Below are positions 34,714 through 45,238 of a DNA stretch of 50,553 nucleotides, piece after piece (position 1 is the stretch's first letter; the number at the start of each line of letters is the position of its first letter). The stretch is from an uncultured Chloroflexota bacterium (lineage in GTDB: Bacteria; Chloroflexota; Dehalococcoidia; Lucifugimonadales; CAJXCD01). Made by a program: the position numbers and the translations under genes. The notes under the pieces were generated by a model. It did not search any database. It was not told the DNA's origin and worked only from the letters and a program-made list of their open reading frames with translations. Location: positions 1 through 50,553 of the forward strand of contig CAJXCD010000009.1 in assembly GCA_913051545.1 (NCBI GenBank), read 5' to 3'.

Positions 34714-36357
34714 ATGGATAAAGTGCGACCCGAGCCGAAGTTCTTCAATATTGATGATGGCCGCCACTTGGCTGGATTATATCAGTTTCAGCCACCTCTC
34801 ACGCCAGATGATGTGACTCTCAATTTAGACCAGATGGTCTCAAGTGGTATGGATACACTTATATATATAGCGGGATTAATTGGTGGTTCTGTTATTTACG
34901 ACTCCAAGGTAGCTCAGAAGATTGGAGATAATGCGGATAAGTGGGTTCACCCAGTCTATTATCGTACTGCACGCAGTGTACAAAGACTTGTTTCGGATGG
35001 CTATGACCCCCTGAAATTGCTTTGTGACCAGGCTAATGCCAAAGGACTGTGGATCTTTGCGAGTGCGTGGAATACTGTCACTGGAGGAGTGAGAGAGCCA
35101 TATGTTTGGGAAGGAGGAAACTCAGATTTTGCTTTCGATAATCCTCATTTCCAAGTTGGTAAAGACGAAGATTCCAGGTCTAAGTATACTGATAGTACGC
35201 GATTCAACTTTCTCCACGAGGAAGTACGGGACGAACGTTTTAGACTGTTTGAAGAAATGCTGACAGGCTATGAGACAGATGGTGTAGTTCTGAACTTGAC
35301 TGAGCTGGTTCCCCTTTGTAAATTTTCTGAAGTCAATGATTTATCAAATGTGCTAACGGAATGGATCAGAAAACTTAGAGATGTCGCAGCTAAATCTGAA
35401 TCAGACCAGTGTAGACGTAAGTTGATATATGTCAAAGTACCGTCTCATCCAGATGCTTGTTCGATGTTTGGACTCGATTTAGAAAAATGGGTGAAGTCTG
35501 AACTCGTAAATGGTCTTATATGTCAGAATAGTCTTAGTATGGATCCGATGGATCAATCTTGCGATTTGAAATGGGTCAAGAGCATAGTGTCTGGTACTGA
35601 TTGTAGGATTTTGGTGGGTGGTGGTACTCATGTAGGAAGAGAAATTTCTACTACAGCTACGGCTCCAATTATTAATGCTGCAGCAGCAAATGCTTATGCT
35701 GAAGGGGCTGATGGTTTCGGTTTTATATCTGGTGGCTGGCTGACTACCGGATGGCCATGGAGAGATTCTACTTATGATGCCCTTCGCACCCTAGGGAATC
35801 CCGAATTTTTGGACACAGCAGATAAAATTTATAGAGCTAGGTCTGCTGCAAGATATGGAAATACACCAAACTTTTCTAGATATCCTGAAGAAGGTCCAGT
35901 GGATTGGACACCAGGATCTAGTGCAATCCTTCCTATTACCCTTCAGGAATATCAGACGGTTGAGATTCCTGTACAGGTCAGCGAAAATCTTACGAAGTGG
36001 GAAAAGGACGGACGTGTACGTAATGTAGAACTAAACATACGGATATCTGGGTTGGAAGCAGATCTAAACGAGATTAGGATAAAGCTTAATGGGGACCTGA
36101 TTCCTGATGAAATACTTACACTAGAGGATCTCACTTTTAGGTACTTGGAAGATGGTAAGGTAGTAGCCCCGTACGGATTTGTGTATAAATATAGATTGAG
36201 TCCAGATTATTATCCCCATACAGGTGTCAATTTTGTTTCAGTAACACTTGTAAAACGCGATCCCAATATAGAACCCCCTTTCCAGATTTGTGACATTGAT
36301 TTTGACGTAAAATATAGGACACATAGAAATTTCAATTTGGATGGTCTACGTTATTAA
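34714..36357 (+). CDS. Predicted TIM-barrel protein, glycoside-hydrolase-like, unknown
   Basis: 547 residues. The first ~370 residues alternate strands and helices like a glycosidase barrel ([52 protein letters not shown]); the remainder is a beta-rich domain beginning near [13 protein letters not shown]. No catalytic pair could be assigned, so no family is named. ATG 34714 has no ribosome-binding site. A strong aaggagg at 34650-34656 is six bases before an in-frame ATT (34663), which would add 17 residues. The ABC-F gene starts eight bases after the stop. Confidence 0.65.
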   Translation: MDKVRPEPKFFNIDDGRHLAGLYQFQPPLTPDDVTLNLDQMVSSGMDTLIYIAGLIGGSVIYDSKVAQKIGDNADKWVHPVYYRTARSVQRLVSDGYDPLKLLCDQANAKGLWIFASAWNTVTGGVREPYVWEGGNSDFAFDNPHFQVGKDEDSRSKYTDSTRFNFLHEEVRDERFRLFEEMLTGYETDGVVLNLTELVPLCKFSEVNDLSNVLTEWIRKLRDVAAKSESDQCRRKLIYVKVPSHPDACSMFGLDLEKWVKSELVNGLICQNSLSMDPMDQSCDLKWVKSIVSGTDCRILVGGGTHVGREISTTATAPIINAAAANAYAEGADGFGFISGGWLTTGWPWRDSTYDALRTLGNPEFLDTADKIYRARSAARYGNTPNFSRYPEEGPVDWTPGSSAILPITLQEYQTVEIPVQVSENLTKWEKDGRVRNVELNIRISGLEADLNEIRIKLNGDLIPDEILTLEDLTFRYLEDGKVVAPYGFVYKYRLSPDYYPHTGVNFVSVTLVKRDPNIEPPFQICDIDFDVKYRTHRNFNLDGLRY

Positions 36358-36365
36358 GTGTAAAT

Positions 36366-38366
36366 ATGTTAAACATATCTGGTATAAGCAAAGCATATGG
36401 AGACAGGGTTTTATTCCATAGTTTAAACATGAATATGGTAGCTGGACAGAAGATTGCATTAATTGGCTCAAATGGGTCAGGCAAGTCTACTTTGTTAGAT
36501 ATCATTTCTGGAGAAATTGCCCCGGATTCTGGTACTTTATCACTCTCCAAAGGTATGAAAATAGGTTACCTGAAGCAGGACATAATGTCAGAATCTTCCA
36601 ATAGTCCATTGGATCAAATCCTGGAAGAATCTCCGGAAGTAACTGATATCAGAAATGAAATTGAGCGTATATACGGCGTATTTTCCTCAGAGGGTTCTCT
36701 AAACCCACGCAGTGATCCTAAAGTTTCAAAAGCGTTGCTTAGGCAAGTGAGTGAATTAGAGAGTTCCTTAGAGGTAGCCTCTTTAGGATATGGAGAACAT
36801 GATGCCAAATCGATTCTTTTGGGGTTGGGATTTAGTGAGACAGAATTTTCAAAGCCACTAAAATCATTTAGTGGCGGATGGATTATGCGTGCACATCTTG
36901 CAAAGCTGATTTGGAGTAATCCTGATGTGTTGTTATTAGATGAACCAACTAATCATTTAGATCTACATTCCAATCTCTGGTTCGAAAAATTCCTTTCTGA
37001 TTTCAACGGATCTGTTATTTTCACTTCACATGACAGGGCTTTCTTAAACCAAGTATCGACCGGAATTCTCGCGATTGAGGATGGCGAAACGGTGCATTTT
37101 GAAGGTAACTATGACGATTATCTTGTCGCACGTAACCAATTTCTGGAGAACAGAGAGCTTGTGGCAAAGAGACAGAAACGTGATATAGAGAGACAAATGC
37201 GTTTTATAGAGCGTTTCCGATCTAAAGCCAGAAAAGCGAGTCAGGTACAAAGTAGATTGAAGCGATTACAGAAGATTCAACCAATTCAATTGCCAAGAGC
37301 AACAAAGCGGGTCCGTTACAGTTTTCCTAAATCACCTAGAGGTGGTGCAGACGCTATTTCTCTAAGTAAGGTTTACAAGTCATATGAAAGCAATTCGGTA
37401 TACGAAGACCTCAACGTTACTTTGACTCGCGGTGATCGCGTTGCTCTTGTTGGTCCTAATGGTGCCGGAAAATCTACAATGCTTAAGATGCTTGCAGGGG
37501 TATTATCTTTTGATAAAGGACATCGAAGGATTGGACACAATGTGATAACTGCGTATTATGCTCAGTACCTACTTGAACTCCTAAGTCCCGAGAACACTAT
37601 TATTGAAGAACTTAAGAAATCGTCAAATGAAGGATCAGACCAATATCTGCTGAATATTTTAGGTGGATTTCTTTTTAGTGGTGATGATGTTCACAAGCCC
37701 GTATCTATACTTTCCGGAGGAGAAAAAGCCAGGATTGCATTAGCAAAATTGCTTCTTCAAGAAAGCAACCTATTATTTATGGATGAACCGACTAATCATT
37801 TGGATATAGAATCTATAGAAATCTTAATAGATGCGCTGAAGGATTATACTGGAACAATTTGTTTGATAACACACGATAGGACTGTGATACAAAATGTTGC
37901 GAATAAAATTATCGAAATTAATGACGGTGAGGTAACTGTTTATCCTGGCGATTACGATAGTTATCTTTACAAAAAACAGATGGGAGTAAATGAAAACATA
38001 TCTATTAACGGAGAAGTTCATAGTTCCCCTGATGTAGTTCGTGATCCCCAAAAACGATATTCACAGTCCATTCATAACTCAGGATATATATCCAGGAAAG
38101 ATCTTCGCAAAAAGTCTCGTGTTTTGACCGCGAGCATAGAAAAAATAAATAAGAATATCGCAGATATTGAAGACCGTATAATTCAAATGGAAGACATTTT
38201 TTCTAGTCCTAGTGAAATCTACGATTCTGGTAAGTTAGTCAGCATAGGGAAAGAGTACGAAGCATTGAAAAAAGAATCAGAATCTCTTTTGCAGAAGTGG
38301 GAAAAATTACTGTCGGATTCTGATGTCGTGGATAGCCAGCTCAGGGATCTAGGCATAGAAAAATAG
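36366..38366 (+). CDS. ABC-F family ATPase
   Basis: 666 residues with two ATPase domains and no membrane spans. Domain 1 has [25 protein letters not shown] and [12 protein letters not shown]; domain 2 has [24 protein letters not shown] and [12 protein letters not shown]. The linker between them (about 235-315) is charged and helical, as in ABC-F translation factors, and a C-terminal coiled coil (about 580-660) follows, as in Uup-type members. ABC-F proteins act on the ribosome, in translation rescue, regulation or antibiotic protection. Which sub-family this belongs to is not determined. Confidence 0.93.
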   Translation: MLNISGISKAYGDRVLFHSLNMNMVAGQKIALIGSNGSGKSTLLDIISGEIAPDSGTLSLSKGMKIGYLKQDIMSESSNSPLDQILEESPEVTDIRNEIERIYGVFSSEGSLNPRSDPKVSKALLRQVSELESSLEVASLGYGEHDAKSILLGLGFSETEFSKPLKSFSGGWIMRAHLAKLIWSNPDVLLLDEPTNHLDLHSNLWFEKFLSDFNGSVIFTSHDRAFLNQVSTGILAIEDGETVHFEGNYDDYLVARNQFLENRELVAKRQKRDIERQMRFIERFRSKARKASQVQSRLKRLQKIQPIQLPRATKRVRYSFPKSPRGGADAISLSKVYKSYESNSVYEDLNVTLTRGDRVALVGPNGAGKSTMLKMLAGVLSFDKGHRRIGHNVITAYYAQYLLELLSPENTIIEELKKSSNEGSDQYLLNILGGFLFSGDDVHKPVSILSGGEKARIALAKLLLQESNLLFMDEPTNHLDIESIEILIDALKDYTGTICLITHDRTVIQNVANKIIEINDGEVTVYPGDYDSYLYKKQMGVNENISINGEVHSSPDVVRDPQKRYSQSIHNSGYISRKDLRKKSRVLTASIEKINKNIADIEDRIIQMEDIFSSPSEIYDSGKLVSIGKEYEALKKESESLLQKWEKLLSDSDVVDSQLRDLGIEK

Positions 38367-38402
38367 ATAAACAAAATTTTAGATTTGAGGTTTAAGGTGT
38401 CA

Positions 38403-39434
38403 ATGAATACAGTTCGGATAGGAATAGTAGGTGCTGGTTCCACCACGATTGGGCGACAAATACCCTACTTTCAGAAGATTAAAGACGTTGAAATTGTAGG
38501 AATCAGTAATCGTAGCTTAAAGTCTGGGACGAAAGTTGCTCGTGATTTCAATATCCCAAAGGTGTTTGAATCATGGGACGAACTCATAATTAGTCCTGAT
38601 ATTGATGCTGTTTACATAGGGACTTGGCCTTATCTACACCACTCTGTGACTATTGAGGCATTAAAAAACGGTAAGCATGTCTTAACACAAGCACGAATGG
38701 CCATGAACGCTACGGAAGCGAAAGAAATGCTTGAAGTATCTAGACGTTTCCCTGAATTAGTAACTCAGGTGTTCCCTGCTACCAGAAGTTTTACTGTGGA
38801 TCATGTTATAAGTCAGATGATAGCGGATCGTTACCTCGGTGATTTATTGTCGTTTAATCTTTCAGATAATGCAGGGATGTTCGATGGAGTACCGCCTTAT
38901 ACTTGGCGTCATGACAGGGAGCTTAGTGGAGATAATGTCATGGCTTTGGGGTATTGGTTTGAGATCATAAATAGATGGCTCGGTGATGCAAGTAGTATAT
39001 TCGCCGTAACTAAGACTAACCTTCCGACCAGGCATGATGCGCACGGGAAGCCTAGGATAACAGATATTCCTGATCACGTTGAAGTCATAGCGGAGTTTGT
39101 TTGTGGGGCAGTTGCTCATATTAGAATAAGTGATGTAATGGGTTTTGGCCCACGTAGTCAGGCTTGGTTCTTTGGTTCAGAAGGAACTTTGATGTTAGAT
39201 CTTCTAACAATGGATTTGTTTGGAGGCCGTAGAGGAGAGGAAGGTCTAGATAAAATTCCCGTTTCAGGTAGCGAATATGGTGGCATAGGCTGTAGTCCTG
39301 AACAGGAATTCATTGATGCTATCCGTGGAGTAGGTAAAGTGAAATTTAACTCTTTTGAAGTAGGGGTTAAGTACATGGAGCTTATTGAAGCAGTGAAATT
39401 GAGTTCAGACACAGGTCGTGCAGTTCAATTGTAG
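38403..39434 (+). CDS. Gfo/Idh/MocA-family oxidoreductase with QAR in place of EKP
   Basis: About 343 residues from ATG 38403 (GTG 38397 and TTG 38385 are alternatives). Rossmann motif GIVGAGSTTIG opens the protein. The usual EKP motif, whose Lys is catalytic in inositol and glucose-fructose dehydrogenases, reads QAR in HVLTQARMAM, a variant known in a sub-group of the family. The C-terminal substrate domain contains FFGSEGTLMLD. It may oxidise or reduce a cyclitol or sugar derivative, or act on another substrate. A PAC2-family gene converges on it. Confidence 0.9.
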   Translation: MNTVRIGIVGAGSTTIGRQIPYFQKIKDVEIVGISNRSLKSGTKVARDFNIPKVFESWDELIISPDIDAVYIGTWPYLHHSVTIEALKNGKHVLTQARMAMNATEAKEMLEVSRRFPELVTQVFPATRSFTVDHVISQMIADRYLGDLLSFNLSDNAGMFDGVPPYTWRHDRELSGDNVMALGYWFEIINRWLGDASSIFAVTKTNLPTRHDAHGKPRITDIPDHVEVIAEFVCGAVAHIRISDVMGFGPRSQAWFFGSEGTLMLDLLTMDLFGGRRGEEGLDKIPVSGSEYGGIGCSPEQEFIDAIRGVGKVKFNSFEVGVKYMELIEAVKLSSDTGRAVQL

Positions 39435-39456
39435 TTGTGATTTGATATTTTGTAAG

Positions 39457-40353
39457 TCACTCGTTTGTTGGCTTGTCTAGTCTTTGACTCATTTCCCGCA
39501 GAAAATCCTCTACGCCAGGTGATATATCTATACTAGGTGAGTTCATTCTATCTGCTTCTATCGCCTGATCATATTCTGCCTCTAGGCGTCGAATTTGTCT
39601 TTGTGCATCCCCATCACCTGCAATCAATCGGCTAATTGCTTCATATTGCTGGTTGCTGTCTGTGGAAGATATGAGTTCATTTGACAAATCGTACATTGCA
39701 CATAACACCTCCATTAACCTTGAGGCACCAAGGTGATCATCTTCGACAGGAGCATAGTGAGGTAGATGAGCCATCAGCATTGAAGTAGGTATCTCATTCT
39801 CTTCAAGTATCTGCGTTAAATTACTCATTATGCTAGTAGGGCCTTGATATTTCTGACCTCTGTTAGAGACCATATTCCTGACTTCATCAGAATATTTATC
39901 GTCAATACTACCTGTGATTAGGAGGGGCCTAGTATGTGGGACTGCATCATACATTCCTCCTATACGACAATAGTCTCGGATATTGAAATGATCTAGTACT
40001 TCTGCTATAGAATCTATGTAGTCTTCAGCCATTGAATGGGGCTCAAGGAGATGAAGAAATAAAAAATCTTCGTCTGTACCATCATGATGTGCATAGTTTA
40101 TTATCGTATTAGGTGTCATTACTATTCTTTGCTCTTCTACGATCCGGATTTCTGGCCTAGTCCTTGTGAAGTCTATGAATGTTCCAGGCCTTTCTATTCT
40201 GCCCAATTCCTTGGATCCCATGTGTTCTTCTAATGCATTTAGGGCTATTGTGCCTACATTTCCAACATCAACCCAAGGTTTTAATATTGCAATTGCCCGG
40301 GGATTACTTATCTCAGGCATTGGGTCGGCTATTTCAAAAGAGGCAATTTTCAT
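39457..40353 (-). CDS. PAC2-family (COG1938) protein
   Basis: 298 residues. The PAC2 core is recognised by the N-terminal PWVDVGNVGTIAL, FIDFTRTRPEI, FLFLHLLEPH, GGMYDAVPHTRPLLITGS, and TSMLMAHLPHYAPVEDD. A helical C-terminal tail (about 235-298) follows. Eukaryotic relatives are proteasome-assembly chaperones; the bacterial family has no settled function. ATG 40353. No proteasome genes are in the window. It is the last of several minus-strand genes but lies 108 bp from its nearest same-strand neighbour. Confidence 0.85.
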   Translation of the reverse strand: MKIASFEIADPMPEISNPRAIAILKPWVDVGNVGTIALNALEEHMGSKELGRIERPGTFIDFTRTRPEIRIVEEQRIVMTPNTIINYAHHDGTDEDFLFLHLLEPHSMAEDYIDSIAEVLDHFNIRDYCRIGGMYDAVPHTRPLLITGSIDDKYSDEVRNMVSNRGQKYQGPTSIMSNLTQILEENEIPTSMLMAHLPHYAPVEDDHLGASRLMEVLCAMYDLSNELISSTDSNQQYEAISRLIAGDGDAQRQIRRLEAEYDQAIEADRMNSPSIDISPGVEDFLREMSQRLDKPTNE

Positions 40354-40460
40354 TAATGATCTAGATCCATGTGAGGATTGGATCGAATATTAACACGAGT
40401 CGCCAAATGAATCCATGGGGTTGAAATCAAGATCGAATTCATGAATAAGTCAAAATCGTA

Positions 40461-41303
40461 TTATAGTTGGTTATCTGGAGTAATAAGTTTAATTGGGTTA
40501 TCTTTGACAAGAGTAGTGATGTCTTGGTCAGAAAGACCTGCTTGAATCATGCTGGCTATTGCCATTCTCATACCTTCCGACGCTGGTGGATTCATCCATT
40601 GTCCGAAATCTGTTGTGATTAGACATTTTCCTATGCCTATTTCTTTTGCAGATGTGGCGATACTTTTTGGGTCAGTAATGCCTGTGGATGGCATACAAGA
40701 TAAAAATGTCCATTCTACGTAGGCACCCTGGGCAACCATTTCGTTAATTTCGGAATTACTTGCGACGCCCAAAGGATGAGTCGCTATTAATTTATGTCCG
40801 CCTCTGTCCCTGGCAGTTGCAAAAAGAGTAATAGCATCTCTGGTTGACGCATGTCCTGAAGCTATCACCATTTTATGTTCTACAGCTATATCTATTATGT
40901 CTATAACTTCTGGAAGTAGTATCCCTGATGAATTGGTTAGAGATATGCCACCGCTTTTTATCGTATTTGAATCATAAGTTGGCATCCAAACTACTTTCGC
41001 ACCTATTATTGCTGCTGCCTCTACTGCGGATGGGTTTAGTCCTCCGATTTGTGTGTTTAAGGTGATGGATCCAAATACTTTCAGTCTCGGATACATTTTT
41101 TGGAGTATTTGCGCTAGATGTACAGTTGAAAATTCATGGGATTTCAGTACAAATCCTCCCATTTCCGATTCATAAGCATACTTTGCTGTTTCTAGAGCAT
41201 CCATCCTGCGCTCTTTATAAGGATCTGGTCCCGAATGGACATGGAGATCTATAGATCCTTTCAGAATCTCATCAACTCTACTGTTAAATGTAGAATCTGT
41301 CAC
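40461..41303 (-). CDS. DUF6282-family putative metal-dependent hydrolase
   Basis: 280 residues, GTG 41303 after taggag. It has HVHSGPDPYKERRM at the N-terminus (metal HxH), VLKSHEFST (Lys/His), ASGHAS (His) and LITTDFGQW (Asp), in the order seen in the amidohydrolase fold, so a binuclear metal site is likely. WMPTYDSNT and THPLGVASNSEIN match this family. Function is not known; members may hydrolyse C-N or ester bonds in small organic compounds. Confidence 0.82.
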   Translation of the reverse strand: MTDSTFNSRVDEILKGSIDLHVHSGPDPYKERRMDALETAKYAYESEMGGFVLKSHEFSTVHLAQILQKMYPRLKVFGSITLNTQIGGLNPSAVEAAAIIGAKVVWMPTYDSNTIKSGGISLTNSSGILLPEVIDIIDIAVEHKMVIASGHASTRDAITLFATARDRGGHKLIATHPLGVASNSEINEMVAQGAYVEWTFLSCMPSTGITDPKSIATSAKEIGIGKCLITTDFGQWMNPPASEGMRMAIASMIQAGLSDQDITTLVKDNPIKLITPDNQL

Positions 41304-41359
41304 ACTAATCTCCTAAATGACTATTATTTTATATGTATGACAGCGACGCAAATTACTTA

Positions 41360-42070
41360 TTAGTATCCAGCAACTATAATATCAGCATGTTTATCGGGTT
41401 GGTGGTAGTCAATGTACCAGTTCTCTACTGTTTTCCACAATTCGTACCACGACGAATCTTCATAGTTTCTACATAGTATGCGTGAGGAACGGACTGGTTC
41501 TGGAGTTTCTACATATATTTTTACCTGTAGATATGGTCTTAAGTTTGGATGGATAGCGTAAACACCATCGATAAAAATGACGCTATCTGGGTACAGTTCC
41601 TTTTCTTCTTCATTAAATTTATTTGCATTCCAATCAAATTTCATATAACGAGATTCGAACCCATTCTGAATTGGTACAAGTACAGTTGATATCAAGCGAT
41701 TCCAATCGAAATATTGATCATATGTATTTTTAATGTTGTTGGGATCTGCTGTAAATTTCGTCGCTGGACGGTAAAAATCGTCTAGTTCCACTGTTTGAGT
41801 GTTTTTTATTGCACTCCTCAACTTTGAAACAAGTGTCGATTTCCCAGCCCCTGCCATACCATCAATTCCAACCACAGTTGGATTGCTATGCCTTAAAGTT
41901 TGACTAATTAAGGATAGTATTGTCAGTAGATCTTGTTTATCGAATTGAAATTCTTGGATTATTAACCATCCTAACTCTTGTGAATCCTTGAGTACCTTAT
42001 AGATGTTACTACGTATGGAGTAATTTGGTATGTTGTAAATGTCGAATGTAAGGTATAGTGCGTTTGACAA
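41360..42070 (-). CDS. Uridine kinase-like P-loop protein
   Basis: 236 residues. Walker A is GMAGAGKSTLVSKL at about residues 70-83. ELDDFYRP and FIDGVYAIHPNLRPY follow, as in uridine kinase/phosphoribulokinase-type enzymes, with RILCRNYEDSSW near the end. The N-terminal 65 residues are variable. The frame starts with TTG 42070 without a ribosome-binding site, so the true start is uncertain. It would phosphorylate a nucleoside or sugar with ATP. The next gene on the + strand, a PhyH, is divergent. Confidence 0.8.
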   Translation of the reverse strand: MSNALYLTFDIYNIPNYSIRSNIYKVLKDSQELGWLIIQEFQFDKQDLLTILSLISQTLRHSNPTVVGIDGMAGAGKSTLVSKLRSAIKNTQTVELDDFYRPATKFTADPNNIKNTYDQYFDWNRLISTVLVPIQNGFESRYMKFDWNANKFNEEEKELYPDSVIFIDGVYAIHPNLRPYLQVKIYVETPEPVRSSRILCRNYEDSSWYELWKTVENWYIDYHQPDKHADIIVAGY

Positions 42071-42127
42071 GATTAATTACATACGTTAGTAAATATTGTA
42101 CATAGCTTATTTGATGGAGGTTACTAG

Positions 42128-42919
42128 ATGTTGACTGTGGATCAGAAGGAATATTGGGAGGCTTTTGGGTACATAACACTACCTAATGTTTTTTCAGAAA
42201 ATGAAATGTCCCTCATACACAAATCGGCATTAGAGGTGATTGAAAAAGAGGCAACCTTGGGTGTGTTAGACGATTCAGAGGGGTGGTCTATAGGAGGGTT
42301 TTTGGAAAGGCATCCATACCTATCATCATTGTTAGAAGATGATAGGATTTATGGTATAGCTGAGACCTTGTTAGGTTCAGATTTTATTCTAGAAATGACT
42401 GATGGGCATGTAAGGGGCGGAGATACTGCATGGCACGGTCGTGATCCAAGTAAGGATCCGTCAAGCTGCCCTAATAAAACTGCTAGGATAGGAATGTATT
42501 TTGATGAGCTGGATGAACATAACGGATGCTTGCGAGTAATACCAGGATCACACAAGCGCCCATTTGCAGATAATCTTGCACAACTTTGGGGGCAGCAGGA
42601 AGACCCTGAATATACTCCATTCGGTGTAGTCGGGACTGATATTCCATGTGTGTATTTGAGATCTAAGCCAGGAGATATAGTTGTTTTTACTGAAAGCGTA
42701 TACCATGCTTCATTTGGTGGACATGCTAGACTTCAGTTAACCGCTCAATTTGTGGCCAATCCAAAAAATGAGGATCAATTGGATGAGGTAATAAATAATG
42801 CAGGGACTCATAAATGGGGTTATCATCCTGCTAGGTCAGCCATTAATAGTGATAAGCCTAGGGTCAGACGAATGGTCTCAAGATTGGTTGAATTGGGATT
42901 TTCCCCATTGGAAGTTTGA
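42128..42919 (+). CDS. PhyH-family protein with HxR in place of HxD
   Basis: 263 residues, ATG 42128 after tggagg. It is a close paralogue of the protein at 19571: MLTVDQKEYWEAFGYITLP, LLGSDFIL, NGCLRVIPGSHKRP and a near-identical C-terminus (RRMVSRLVELGF). His103, distal His193 and Arg201 are kept, while the HxD Asp position is Arg105 (WHGRD); an Asp at 106 is one residue further on. The iron site therefore differs from classical PhyH. It is followed after 18 bases by an LLM-class flavin monooxygenase, so they probably share a transcript. Confidence 0.85.
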   Translation: MLTVDQKEYWEAFGYITLPNVFSENEMSLIHKSALEVIEKEATLGVLDDSEGWSIGGFLERHPYLSSLLEDDRIYGIAETLLGSDFILEMTDGHVRGGDTAWHGRDPSKDPSSCPNKTARIGMYFDELDEHNGCLRVIPGSHKRPFADNLAQLWGQQEDPEYTPFGVVGTDIPCVYLRSKPGDIVVFTESVYHASFGGHARLQLTAQFVANPKNEDQLDEVINNAGTHKWGYHPARSAINSDKPRVRRMVSRLVELGFSPLEV

Positions 42920-42937
42920 TTCATAGGAGGAATAAAT

Positions 42938-44119
42938 TTGACGAAGTTCGATTATTTTTATGGAGGGCATGCAGAGTTAGAAAACGTAGGATTTTCGGGG
43001 ATTCCAGTAGACGATAGACGAGAGTCTAACGAGATACTATCCTCAGTTTTTGATGAAGCTAAAAGCATAGCTCAGATAATGGATTCTAAGGGTTTCGACA
43101 CCCTCTGGTTAGCCGAACATCATTTCCAGAGTGAAGGACATGGGTGTATACCTAACATCCCTATGTTGTGTGTTTACCTTTCTCAAGTGACAGAACAGCT
43201 TAGATTTGGATCATTTTTCAATGTTGTACCAGGGTGGAATCCAATTCGGCTAGCGGAGGATTTCGCCGCCGCTGATGTTATGACAGGAAGTAGAGTAAGT
43301 TTCGGATTTGGACGAGGGTATATAGCTCGAGAAGTCGAAACTTTGGGGGCACCGCTCAATGATGATAGTGCTAATAGAGAGCTATTTGAAGAACAAGTAG
43401 AAATCATTCTCAAGGCTTGGAATGAGGAATCTTTTTCTTACAAAGGGAAGTATTTCGATATCCCAGCTAATACCGTCCATAGGGGCAAATTACTCGAAGA
43501 GATCACGTTGGTTCCACGTCCTCTCAAATTACCGGTGGAGTGTTGGCAGCCAATGGCTGGAGGCAGTCAAAGAGGAATGGATTTTATGGCCCAAAATGGT
43601 ATTAAAGGGGTCATAGCCGGAGGAACTGCTCCTGGTGGAAATGCTGAAGACACCGCTATTAGATGGCAAGAAACATTACAAAAGTCTGGTCGTGATGTAG
43701 CACTTGGGGACGATTTAGCAATTGTGGTTCAGATACATATTGCCGATTCAGAGGAAAAGGCTATTCGAGAGGCAGAACCATTTTTCCAGGAACAACTTAA
43801 AGCATTAGCTCCTTTAGGTAGGTTTCCAACTTTGACAGAGGATCAAATTCAAGCAACCTATGACCCTTCACTAGCACTTACAGTAGGTCTTCCTACGTTG
43901 AAAGACGCGGTAAATGATGGATCTTGGTTATGTGGTCCTCCTGATGATATTGCAGAAAAGATAAGTGATCTACTGGATAGATTTCCTAATATTGAAAGAA
44001 TATCAGTTGGAGCTGGAGCTTTAGGAATTCCTCCTAGTGTTATCAGGGATGATATATCTTGGTTTGGAGATGAAATCTTACCTAAATTCATTTCAGATCG
44101 TCGTGGTGTAGTCGTATAA
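42938..44119 (+). CDS. LLM-class flavin-dependent monooxygenase
   Basis: 393 residues of a luciferase-like barrel. TTG 42938 follows aggagg by seven bases. It has LAEHHFQSEG, LRFGSFFNVVPGWNPIRLAEDFA, GRVSFGFGRGY-type sequence (SRVSFGFGRGYI) and a late CGPPDDIAEKI segment. The family uses FMNH2 and O2 to oxidise alkanesulfonates, ketones or other substrates, and needs a flavin reductase partner that is not seen here. It is between the HxR PhyH and a VOC protein on the same strand. Confidence 0.93.
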   Translation: MTKFDYFYGGHAELENVGFSGIPVDDRRESNEILSSVFDEAKSIAQIMDSKGFDTLWLAEHHFQSEGHGCIPNIPMLCVYLSQVTEQLRFGSFFNVVPGWNPIRLAEDFAAADVMTGSRVSFGFGRGYIAREVETLGAPLNDDSANRELFEEQVEIILKAWNEESFSYKGKYFDIPANTVHRGKLLEEITLVPRPLKLPVECWQPMAGGSQRGMDFMAQNGIKGVIAGGTAPGGNAEDTAIRWQETLQKSGRDVALGDDLAIVVQIHIADSEEKAIREAEPFFQEQLKALAPLGRFPTLTEDQIQATYDPSLALTVGLPTLKDAVNDGSWLCGPPDDIAEKISDLLDRFPNIERISVGAGALGIPPSVIRDDISWFGDEILPKFISDRRGVVV

Positions 44120-44232
44120 CATTCTTGGTTTTACGTAAGAGACTGTCGAATCACGGTGTATCGATCTAGACAATTCAAATACTAGCGACTACAATCTGCC
44201 GCAATTAACCTGCATATTATAGGAGGTAGGGC

Positions 44233-45168
44233 GTGATAACAGGTATAGCTTATCTTGAGATGAGGACTCGTTTTTTCGACGAATGTGTGGATGTTTATAG
44301 TAAGCATCTTGGACTTACTGAAATTCAAGACAACTCTTCAGTTTTGAATGAAAAGGGAGAATGGGATTCCACACAGTCCGCTGAAGAGGGGAATAGGCAG
44401 TCAGTTATACAGGTAGGCGATTCATTTCTTCTTATAAGTGAAGATAAGGAAGCTCCGGTTAATATGAGTCCTGATGGGCAGCGTGCTACAGATCCAGAAA
44501 CGGCGCCGGGAGGATCAGTTGGTCATTGGTCCTTTTATACGGAGAGCAACTTCCACGCATATTCACATCTTAAAGACTTCTTGCACTTTAATAAATTCAA
44601 TCGTGCCACGAGAGAAGGACCATCGGTCCAACCTATGAATCACTCATATTTACAACGTACTCTATTAGAATTTGGAGATCCTAATGGGTACACGATACAG
44701 ATTTCTGAACTTATTGATCCAAGATTGGAAAAGCAAGAAAGGCGCAGGGATAAACAGAGGAATGCAAACCTGGCTCAGGGGACCGTAATCAAGGGGTTTG
44801 ATCATTTCAATATGGCTTGCCACGATATAAATAAGGCAAAAGAGGTATATGTCGACAAGCTTGGTCTAGAGATAATTGATCACGAGGAAACTGATACTCA
44901 CGAAGGATATGTATTTGTGGCAGGTCTCTGTGACCTTGAAATGGGTTCCAAAAAAGATGGCTCTGGGGCAGATAAGTTAGGTAAAGGAATAGTTGGATCT
45001 ATTGGTCTCTGGACAGACGATATTGACGCTGTAGCCAAGGTGTTTGGAGAATCATCGAGTCTCTCTGAACGAGATTTAGCCTTAGGTGTACCAATGAGAT
45101 CATTTACCATAGATATAGGTGATGGACTTCCTGTTGAGATAGCTCAGCGACTTACCAGTTCAGCGTAG
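44233..45168 (+). CDS. Two-domain VOC protein (extradiol dioxygenase-like)
   Basis: 311 residues, GTG 44233 behind aggagg. Two vicinal-oxygen-chelate halves are seen: one to about residue 165 (VGHWSFYT, FGDPNGYTIQISE) and one from about 190 (GFDHFNMACHDI, LPVEIAQR). His and Glu residues at the metal-ligand positions are present in the second half. It lies 113 bp after the LLM gene and may belong to the same degradation module. Whether it cleaves an aromatic ring or has another VOC activity is unknown. Confidence 0.8.
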   Translation: MITGIAYLEMRTRFFDECVDVYSKHLGLTEIQDNSSVLNEKGEWDSTQSAEEGNRQSVIQVGDSFLLISEDKEAPVNMSPDGQRATDPETAPGGSVGHWSFYTESNFHAYSHLKDFLHFNKFNRATREGPSVQPMNHSYLQRTLLEFGDPNGYTIQISELIDPRLEKQERRRDKQRNANLAQGTVIKGFDHFNMACHDINKAKEVYVDKLGLEIIDHEETDTHEGYVFVAGLCDLEMGSKKDGSGADKLGKGIVGSIGLWTDDIDAVAKVFGESSSLSERDLALGVPMRSFTIDIGDGLPVEIAQRLTSSA

Positions 45169-45238
45169 CAGACAATAACCTCATCGACATCTAAAGTGAT
45201 ATGTAGACATACACTAACTCAGTGTATTGTGGTGGACT

